Of a stretch of DNA of 6,138 nucleotides, positions 1-4,697 are shown in pieces. Positions within the stretch are counted from its first letter, which is position 1; every line of letters begins with the position of its first letter. The DNA comes from an uncultured Selenomonadaceae bacterium (GTDB lineage: Bacteria; Bacillota; Negativicutes; Selenomonadales; Selenomonadaceae): the NCBI GenBank assembly GCA_905233965.1, contig CAJOFG010000073.1, positions 1 through 6,138 of the forward strand, read 5' to 3'. The notes under the pieces are model-generated. The model ran no database searches. It was not told where the DNA came from and was given only the letters and a program-made list of their open reading frames with translations. The position numbers were made by a program, and so were the translations under genes.

Positions 1-1701
1 AAGGTAAGTCGATTTTAATTTTGTCAGCGTGCGAAAATCCAGAATCGCGGCGACAATCGGGTGACGGTCTTTGAGAATTTCCAAAACTTCGGCGTTAGTC
101 GAAATGCCGGATTTTGTTTTCGTCTTGGTATTTTTCACCGGCGGCAGTTTGAGTTTGTCGAAAAGAATTTGCGCCAGCTGTTTCGGCGAATTGATGTTGA
201 AACTTTCGCCGGCGAGAGCGTAAATATTTTTTTCGATTTCGTCAATGCGAATTTCCATAGCCGCCGATTTTTCGTCCAAACTTTTTTCATCGACGAACAC
301 GCCGCGCATTTCCATTTTCGCCAAAATTTCCGCAAGCGGCAATTCAATTTCGCGATAAAGTTTCGTCAAACCGGATGCGTTCAATTTTTCTGCGTAGAGG
401 TTGCCGAGTTTTTCGAGAGCAAAAATTTCTCCGGCAAGAGAATCCGCCGGAATTTTTTTGCCTTCAAATTCGACGGGGAAAAGTTCGGCGACGGAATATT
501 TTTCGCGCTCCGGGTGGAGAAGGTAAGCGGCAAGCTCAATGTCGAAAAAATTCGCGGTGTCCGGAATTTCCGCGTCGTGAAGAATTTTTTTCAGATTGCA
601 AACGACGATTTTATTTTTGTATTCCCGGAAAATTTTTTCGAGTTGACTTTTGTCTGCCGCGAAAGTTTCGCCGTCCGGAATTTTCACCGCGCCGGAAGTT
701 ATTTTCCCGGACAAATTAAATTCGACGGCAACGGACACGAAATTTGCACGGAAAATTTTTTCAAAGTCGAACGTCGGCAAAATTTCCGGCAAGTCGATTT
801 TCTCTTCGACTTCCGGCGAAAAATTATCGAATAAACTTGCCGCGTCGAACATCTCATGAATTTTTTTCTTCGCCACATTCAGCGCGTAACGGTCGCAAAA
901 TTCATCGACGCGGGACAAATTCGGCGTTATCTCAAAATCCGGCGCGTCAAAATAAATTCCGGGAACGGCGCAATCAATTTCGGCAAGTCGTTTGCTCAAC
1001 CGGGCAATATCTCCGGAATTTTGCAACGACTCACGAATTTTTTTCGCTTTAACTTCGTCGGCTCGTTCCAGAACATTTTCAAGCGTCCCGAAGTCCTGCA
1101 AAAGTTTCGTCGCGGTTTTCACGCCGATACCGGGAACGCCGGGAATGTTATCCGAATTGTCGCCGCTCAACCCTTTGAAATCGACGAGCCGCGCCGGTTC
1201 AAATCCGTATTCCGAAAAAAATTTTTCCCCGTCGTAAATTTCGACTTTGGTATTTTTGGTGAGTAAAACTTTCGTCGAATCGTTTATGAGTTGCAACGCG
1301 TCGCGGTCGCCGGTGACGATGTAAACGGAAAAATTTTTCGACGACAAAGTTGCAAGAGTGCCTATAACGTCGTCCGCCTCGTAACCGGGCGCGGCGCACA
1401 TTTTCAATCCGACAATTTCCGAAAACTCTTTGAGCAACGGAAGTTGCGCGGCGAGTTCGTCCGGCATTTTTTCACGCGTGCCTTTGTAGTCGGAAAAAAT
1501 TTCGTTGCGGAAAGTTTTTTTCGCCGTGTCGAGAGCGAGAGCCGCGAAGTCCGGCGAATATTCGCGCAAAAGTTTTAAGATGACATTTGCAAAACCGACG
1601 ACGGCTCCGGTAGGTTCTCCCGCCGGCGAAGTCAAATTCGGCATGGCGTAGAAAGCCCGGTAAAAAATACTGCTGCCGTCGATTATCATAAATTTTTGCA
1701 T
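1..1701 (-). CDS. polA: DNA polymerase I, N-terminal 567 residues (runs off left edge)
   Basis: DNA polymerase I fills gaps and removes primers in replication and repair in the cytoplasm. The reading frame is open from ATG at 1701 to base 1. Residues 1-290 are the 5'-nuclease domain: IIDGSSIFYRAFYAMP at 6-21, LDTAKKTFRNE at 57-67, GYEADDVIGT at 106-115, TGDRDALQL at 130-138, and GLSGDNSDNIPGVPGIG at 177-193 (metal-binding acids and helix-hairpin-helix). Residues 308-445 are the 3'-5' exonuclease fold, but the DxE motif reads A325-V326-E327 and the position of the last catalytic Asp appears to be L440. D387 is kept. Proofreading is therefore probably lost, as in many Firmicutes PolI. Residues 446-567 start the polymerase thumb, with the typical TKTKSGISTNAEVLE at 526-540. 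The palm and fingers lie beyond the window; family length is about 850-900 residues. A GAGGT ribosome site lies 10 bases before the ATG. The gene is divergent from the ligase gene. Confidence 0.97.
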   Translation of the reverse strand, partial: MQKFMIIDGSSIFYRAFYAMPNLTSPAGEPTGAVVGFANVILKLLREYSPDFAALALDTAKKTFRNEIFSDYKGTREKMPDELAAQLPLLKEFSEIVGLKMCAAPGYEADDVIGTLATLSSKNFSVYIVTGDRDALQLINDSTKVLLTKNTKVEIYDGEKFFSEYGFEPARLVDFKGLSGDNSDNIPGVPGIGVKTATKLLQDFGTLENVLERADEVKAKKIRESLQNSGDIARLSKRLAEIDCAVPGIYFDAPDFEITPNLSRVDEFCDRYALNVAKKKIHEMFDAASLFDNFSPEVEEKIDLPEILPTFDFEKIFRANFVSVAVEFNLSGKITSGAVKIPDGETFAADKSQLEKIFREYKNKIVVCNLKKILHDAEIPDTANFFDIELAAYLLHPEREKYSVAELFPVEFEGKKIPADSLAGEIFALEKLGNLYAEKLNASGLTKLYREIELPLAEILAKMEMRGVFVDEKSLDEKSAAMEIRIDEIEKNIYALAGESFNINSPKQLAQILFDKLKLPPVKNTKTKTKSGISTNAEVLEILKDRHPIVAAILDFRTLTKLKSTYL

Positions 1702-1711
1702 TTGGTTTAAA

Positions 1712-1716
1712 ACCTC
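1712..1716 (-). promoter_or_regulatory. Ribosome binding site of polA
   Basis: GAGGT on the minus strand, 10 bases before the polA ATG. It overlaps the TGA stop (1715-1717) of the minus-strand open stretch upstream, so the remnant frame ends inside the polA translation signal. The bases just after it (1703-1713) form a small inverted repeat, GGTTT/AAACC, between the site and the start codon. Confidence 0.6.
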
Positions 1717-1996
1717 AATCACATAGAAATATATCTGTTTGTTTTTCGCGCCGACGGAGCAATTTTCCTGCAAGAAAATTTTTCCTTGCCTGATTCATCG
1801 CTTTAACTTTGCTTTCGATAAAATTTATTTCCTCCGGCGACAAATTATATTTCCGGTATACAAAATGTTCCACAAATTTTATATCACAAATCCGAAATAT
1901 TAACCTGCCCGGTAAAAATTTCAGCTCGGTCGCGTGTCCGATTTTTTTGTTGTTCGCGAATTTTTTTGAAACGCGGTTTTTATCGGAAAAATTTTT
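1715..1996 (-). pseudogene. Probable remnant of the C-terminal tail of a Type IIG / N6-adenine methylase-type restriction enzyme
   Basis: The minus strand is open for 93 codons, from just after a TAA (1997-1999) to TGA at 1715-1717. There is no ATG near its beginning and no ribosome site, so it is unlikely to be an intact gene. The stretch at 1796-1861 reads VYRKYNLSPEEINFIES followed by KVKAM. This matches the usual closing pattern of Eco57I/TaqI-like restriction-methylation proteins (VY-x-LYNL-(S/T)-x-EE-I-x-(F/I)-IE), which lies at their extreme C-terminus. About 24 further residues, basic and unlike the family, follow and may be read-through past a lost stop. The catalytic methylase and nuclease parts are absent: the bases upstream are AT-rich, with stops in this frame. 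Family identity comes from remembered motif resemblance only. The alternative is a chance open frame, or a short lineage-specific protein started at GTG within it. Confidence 0.42.
1770..1789. repeat. 20-base imperfect inverted repeat
   Basis: GCAAG and CTTGC arms flank an A4T5 core, giving a near-palindrome with one arm mismatch (A against C). It lies about 70 bases upstream of the polA start, inside the remnant frame. It is not a typical intrinsic terminator, because the stem has few G-C pairs next to the T run. It could be a protein binding site, or a by-product of the frequent A-tract/T-tract words in this genome. Confidence 0.35.
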
Positions 1997-1999
1997 TTA
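1984..1999. repeat. 16-base direct repeat, copy 1
   Basis: CGGAAAAATTTTTTTA occurs here and again, exactly, at 2087-2102. The A5T7 core is a bend-prone tract. Read on the minus strand, the word begins with TAA and so closes the frame of the upstream remnant. The second copy sits just before the ribosome site of the ligase gene. Confidence 0.6.
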
Positions 2000-2075
2000 C
2001 GTCGGAATTTATTTTATCACAAAATTCCGGTACAAATGATTTATCGACAATAAGGCAGGTGAAAAAAATCTTTTG

Positions 2076-2081
2076 TAGAAT
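2076..2081 (+). promoter_or_regulatory. Weak candidate -10 element for the ligase-rex-mutL transcript
   Basis: TAGAAT matches the sigma-70 -10 consensus at five of six positions and would start transcription near 2088, about 30 bases before the ligase start codon. No convincing -35 hexamer lies 16-18 bases upstream, so this call rests on position and the -10 alone. Confidence 0.22.
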
Positions 2082-2086
2082 AATAC

Positions 2087-2102
2087 CGGAAAAATTTTTT
2101 TA
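2087..2102. repeat. 16-base direct repeat, copy 2
   Basis: This is an exact second copy of CGGAAAAATTTTTTTA, 103 bases after the first. It ends four bases before the GGTGA ribosome site of the ligase gene, so it should lie in or next to the 5' untranslated leader. A functional role is not shown; A5T5-type words are common across this window. Confidence 0.6.
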
Positions 2103-2105
2103 AGC

Positions 2106-2110
2106 GGTGA
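2106..2110 (+). promoter_or_regulatory. Ribosome binding site selecting the TTG start of the ligase gene
   Basis: GGTGA ends 6 bases before TTG at 2117. No ATG in this frame occurs until codon 21, and that one has no comparable site, so the TTG is the better start. The resulting N-terminus (basic residues, then a membrane segment from about residue 24) suits a multi-pass inner-membrane protein. Confidence 0.6.
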
Positions 2111-2116
2111 AGAATT

Positions 2117-4036
2117 TTGAACAGAATAAATGTTTTCGTGAGAAGACAGCGGATAAAAAAATTGGAAAACTGGACAATGCGTGCAATTTTGTTCGAGACG
2201 TTTTTTGTCATGATGTTTCCGGGCTTGGCGGCGGCGGGTGTATTCGTCGGAATCGTCACATGGTTTTTGCGCGTACAGACGGATACGAAATTTAAAATTC
2301 GTTCTCTGAATTTCGACGTGCCGATAGTAATTTTTATTTTGTTCGGCGTGATGTCCGTTTTCATGTCGTCGGCAAAAAGTTTTCCGCTGATTTACAATTA
2401 TTGCGCGTTGATGGGAGTTTATATCCTGTCTTACATTCTCGTCGGACAAAATATCCGAACGCCGGAGCAAATAAAAATTTTTGCAAAGGCAATCGCGGCA
2501 TCCGGATTTTTCGTCGTGCTGTACGGGTATTTTCAATATTTTTTCGGAATAGACCCGACGGATATAAAATGGGTTGACCCTGAAGCTTTCCCGGAATTAA
2601 AGACGCGAATTTTTTCGACGCTGGAGAACCCGAATATTTTGGCGGGATATTTGGACGTGCTGATTTGTTTGGCACTCGGACTCTTTGCGCGCGTGAAAGG
2701 GCGTTATCAAAAAGCGGTTATCGTCGCGGCGATGGCAATTTTGCTTTTCTGCCTGGTGCTGACTTATTCGCGCGGCGCGTTCATTGCAATCGCGATTGTC
2801 TTCCTGATTTACGGAATACTTTATGACATTCGGGTTTTGGCGATATTCGTTCTCGCACTCGCGCTGATTTTTTACGGCGACCAAAATTTTACCGACAGAA
2901 TTTTTTCCGTATTCGGTTCGACGACGGACACTTCGGAAGGTTTGCGAATAGGAATTTGGATAAGCACGATAGCGATGATAGCCGACCATCCTTTTGTCGG
3001 AATCGGTTGGGGCGCGTACAAATTTATTTACCCGCAATACAATTATTATCTTTACGACACGAGCAACATAATTTATCACGCGCACAATTTGTATTTGAAC
3101 ACGGCGGCTGAAGTCGGCATAGTCGGTGCGCTTGCGTTCTTCTGGTATTTTTTCGGAACGATGTTTTCTTCGCTGACTTTGAAGAAAAATCAAAATTACG
3201 AAAAAATTACCGCGAAAGTTCGGGACGTGATTTATCCTTTCATTGCGGAAAAATTTGTACAAGTTTTTTTGAACGGAAAATTTTTGCAGACGTTGGCGAA
3301 CGCGAAATCGCTTTTGATGTTGCGAATGGCTGACTTGTCTGAAAAAATTATGGACTTGGTTTCATTCACGCCGAGCGAAAAAGAAATGCGTGAAGCCGGC
3401 AAAAAAGATGAGGACATAACCGACGAAGAAATTTCAGACGAAGTGCAATTTTTCGACTTGGAAAAAGTTGAGAGCAAAGAAAAAATTTCGGACAAGAAAA
3501 AATCGGACGAGCCGGAGCTTGTTCACCATGAGGAATTAAAATGGAGTTCGCCGCCTTTGAGCGAAACTTTATCCGAAGATGAGAAAAAATCCGTCGAAGA
3601 AAAAATTTCCGACGAAATAAAAACTCCGGTTGAAAAAGTTTCCGACGATACAAAAACTTTCGACGCGGAAAAAATTATCGCCGCAGTAAAAGCCGACGAG
3701 GAAAATAAAATTGCCGAAGAAAAAATTTCCGACGAAATAAAAACTCCGGCTGAAAAAATTCCGGACGAGAAAAAATCCGGCGACGACAACAAAATGGATT
3801 TGCAAAAATTTGCATCAGATGATGTTTTCGGTGCGGACTTCAACATTCAGCGGGTAATGCACATTCCGGACGAAAATATTATCGACGGTTTGCGAATCGG
3901 AATCGGGCTTGCGTTTTTGTCGATGGCGTTAAACGGCGTGAGTGACGATTTGCTGTTCAATGTTTCAAGCTCCGTTTTGATGTGGCAACTCGGTGCTTTG
4001 AGCGGTGCGATAAATCTTTTACCGAACAAAAAATAA
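2117..4036 (+). CDS. O-antigen ligase/polymerase family membrane protein (Wzy_C domain) with a long charged insertion
   Basis: This is a multi-pass inner-membrane protein of the family that joins or polymerises undecaprenyl-linked polysaccharide at the outer face. There are about nine hydrophobic segments between residues 24 and 350, then two more at about 594-608 and 613-635. Family signs are ENPN at 170-173, TYSRGAF at 216-222, GLRIGIW at 275-281 (Arg277), GIGWGAY at 295-301, and YHAHNLYLN at 320-328 with His321/His323, the region of the catalytic His in WaaL. Length is 639 residues against a usual 400-450. The excess is residues 355-590, of which about 420-560 is a Glu/Lys/Asp-rich, probably disordered insertion with repeats of EEKISDEIKTP. 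It starts at TTG with a good ribosome site. Rex follows after 21 bases, so co-transcription is likely. Whether it is a WaaL-type ligase, a Wzy polymerase or a protein O-glycosyltransferase cannot be told from sequence alone. Confidence 0.85.
   Translation: MNRINVFVRRQRIKKLENWTMRAILFETFFVMMFPGLAAAGVFVGIVTWFLRVQTDTKFKIRSLNFDVPIVIFILFGVMSVFMSSAKSFPLIYNYCALMGVYILSYILVGQNIRTPEQIKIFAKAIAASGFFVVLYGYFQYFFGIDPTDIKWVDPEAFPELKTRIFSTLENPNILAGYLDVLICLALGLFARVKGRYQKAVIVAAMAILLFCLVLTYSRGAFIAIAIVFLIYGILYDIRVLAIFVLALALIFYGDQNFTDRIFSVFGSTTDTSEGLRIGIWISTIAMIADHPFVGIGWGAYKFIYPQYNYYLYDTSNIIYHAHNLYLNTAAEVGIVGALAFFWYFFGTMFSSLTLKKNQNYEKITAKVRDVIYPFIAEKFVQVFLNGKFLQTLANAKSLLMLRMADLSEKIMDLVSFTPSEKEMREAGKKDEDITDEEISDEVQFFDLEKVESKEKISDKKKSDEPELVHHEELKWSSPPLSETLSEDEKKSVEEKISDEIKTPVEKVSDDTKTFDAEKIIAAVKADEENKIAEEKISDEIKTPAEKIPDEKKSGDDNKMDLQKFASDDVFGADFNIQRVMHIPDENIIDGLRIGIGLAFLSMALNGVSDDLLFNVSSSVLMWQLGALSGAINLLPNKK
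3595..3629 (+). repeat. 35-base in-gene direct repeat, copy 1
   Basis: This is identical over 35 bases to 3715-3749, exactly 120 bases (40 codons) downstream. It encodes EEKISDEIKTP in the charged insertion of the ligase. Similarity continues past the identical core into (V/A)EK(V/I). The in-frame spacing and DNA-level identity suggest a recent duplication or slippage event. Confidence 0.9.
3715..3749 (+). repeat. 35-base in-gene direct repeat, copy 2
   Basis: This is the second exact copy of the 35-base word in the ligase insertion, encoding EEKISDEIKTP at residues 534-544 and followed by AEKIPDEKKSGDD. Looser relatives (EKISD, EEISDE) occur earlier, near residues 440-465, so the whole insertion seems to have grown from one short unit. 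Confidence 0.9.
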
Positions 4037-4044
4037 AAAATTTT

Positions 4045-4049
4045 GGGGG
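4045..4049 (+). promoter_or_regulatory. Ribosome binding site deciding the rex start
   Basis: The GGGGG run (continuing into CTGAG) lies 8 bases before ATG at 4058. An in-frame TTG at 4043 would add five residues (MGAEI) but overlaps this site and has no site of its own. The ATG is therefore preferred. Confidence 0.6.
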
Positions 4050-4057
4050 CTGAGATA

Positions 4058-4681
4058 ATGAAAAAAAATATACCTCCGGCGACGATCCGGCGGCTTCCGA
4101 TTTATCTTCAAACTTTGCGCGAACTCTATTTGCGGGGCGTTCGGATAATTTCGTCGGCGGAACTCGGTGACATTTTGGAAATCACGCCGGAGCAACTGCG
4201 AAAAGATTTGACGTTCTTCGGCAATTTCGGGAGGAAGGGAATCGGTTACAACGTCGAGGAATTATCCGAAAGCATAGAAAAAATTTTGGGCTTGAAAAAT
4301 CAGTGGCGCGTTGCAATCGTCGGAGCCGGACATCTCGGCACGGCGTTGGCGAATTACGAAATTTTTCCGGAACTCGGTTTTGAAACGGTTGCAATTTTCG
4401 ACATCGACGAAAGGGTTATCGGGTCGGAAATAAACGGCGTGAAAGTTTACGACTTTGAGAAAATAAATTCCGTCGCGAAAAGAAAAAATTTTGACATCGG
4501 GATTGTCGCCGTGCCGCCGGAAAATGTTCGGGAAGTTTGCGACGCACTCGTTGATGCGGAAGTTAAAGGCATTTGGAATTTCGCGCCGGTCAAGCCGGAA
4601 GTCCCGCCGGAAATTATCGTCGTCAACGAAAATTTATCTGTCGGACTCGGTGCTTTGAGTTTCCGACTCGCACAACAATGA
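4058..4681 (+). CDS. rex: Redox-sensing transcriptional repressor Rex
   Basis: Rex is a dimeric cytoplasmic repressor that binds DNA when NAD+ is plentiful and lets go when NADH rises, controlling fermentation and respiration genes. The 207-residue product has the usual family length of about 205-215. Residues 8-65 are the winged-helix DNA-binding part, with SSAELGDILEITPEQLRKDL at 32-51 and the wing motif FGNFGRKGIGYNVEEL at 54-69. Residues 84-180 are the Rossmann domain, with the dinucleotide loop GAGHLGTAL at 89-97 and a typical end of beta-2, FDIDE, at 114-118. The motif NFAPV at 174-178 and the closing LGALSFRL at 197-204 fit the domain-swapped C-terminal helix. It sits 21 bases after the ligase gene and 16 bases before mutL. 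I saw no full Rex operator (TTGTGA-N6-TCACAA type) in the window, so autoregulation is not supported here. Identification is firm. Confidence 0.96.
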   Translation: MKKNIPPATIRRLPIYLQTLRELYLRGVRIISSAELGDILEITPEQLRKDLTFFGNFGRKGIGYNVEELSESIEKILGLKNQWRVAIVGAGHLGTALANYEIFPELGFETVAIFDIDERVIGSEINGVKVYDFEKINSVAKRKNFDIGIVAVPPENVREVCDALVDAEVKGIWNFAPVKPEVPPEIIVVNENLSVGLGALSFRLAQQ

Positions 4682-4682
4682 C

Positions 4683-4689
4683 GGAAGGA
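4683..4689 (+). promoter_or_regulatory. Ribosome binding site selecting the TTG start of mutL
   Basis: GGAAGGA, two bases after the rex stop codon, lies 8 bases before TTG at 4698. The resulting N-terminus (MNSIKLLDTNTVNKIAAGEVV) aligns with the usual MutL beginning, and no in-frame ATG lies nearby upstream. Confidence 0.7.
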
Positions 4690-4697
4690 TTTTTATT

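Larger units (their letters stand above)
1702..2116. other. Divergent intergenic region between polA and the ligase gene
   Basis: These 415 bases lie between two divergent genes and must hold promoters for both. The polA-proximal half (to about 1996) contains a probable gene remnant on the minus strand. The ligase-proximal half is very AT-rich, with T7 runs at 1942-1948, 1961-1967, 1992-1998 and 2095-2101, and a repeated 16-base word. I found no strong consensus promoter. The best -10-like word on the plus strand is TAGAAT at 2076-2081, without a good -35 at 17 bases. On the minus strand TATATT lies at 1728-1733. The plus-strand frame at 1809-2039 lacks a ribosome site and recognisable protein features and reads as the complement of the remnant. 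No RNA gene or intrinsic terminator was seen. Confidence 0.7.

Noticed and set aside
61..834. 257-codon plus-strand frame opposite polA
   Set aside because: It is very rich in Phe and Arg with no domain and is the mirror of the clearly conserved polA frame.
1875..2022. TCACAA words upstream of the ligase gene as possible Rex operators (autoregulation)
   Set aside because: Two TCACAA half-sites occur, near 1885 and at 2017-2022, but neither has a TTGTGA partner at the right distance. The dyad needed for Rex binding is missing.
1809..2039. Plus-strand open frame of 76 codons between polA and the ligase gene
   Set aside because: It has no ribosome site, no recognisable motif and an odd Phe/Ser-rich composition. 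The opposite strand gives a more protein-like reading over the same bases.
2012..2108. Short minus-strand open stretch (about 35-40 codons) continuing upstream of the fossil in another frame, as if joined by a frameshift
   Set aside because: The translation shows no family resemblance, lies in the AT-rich promoter region and begins at the same TAA-containing A/T word. Linking it to the fossil would be guesswork.
2009..2536. Long minus-strand frames opposite the ligase gene
   Set aside because: They are complements of a strongly biased coding gene, rich in Arg, Lys and Asn without domains, and have no ribosome sites.
3595..3749. Spaced exact repeats as a possible CRISPR-like array
   Set aside because: There are only two copies, in frame within a coding region, and the spacer also codes for the same charged protein style.
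4682..4697. Terminator or promoter between rex and mutL
   Set aside because: The gap is only 16 bases and is filled by the mutL ribosome site; there is no room for a hairpin terminator.
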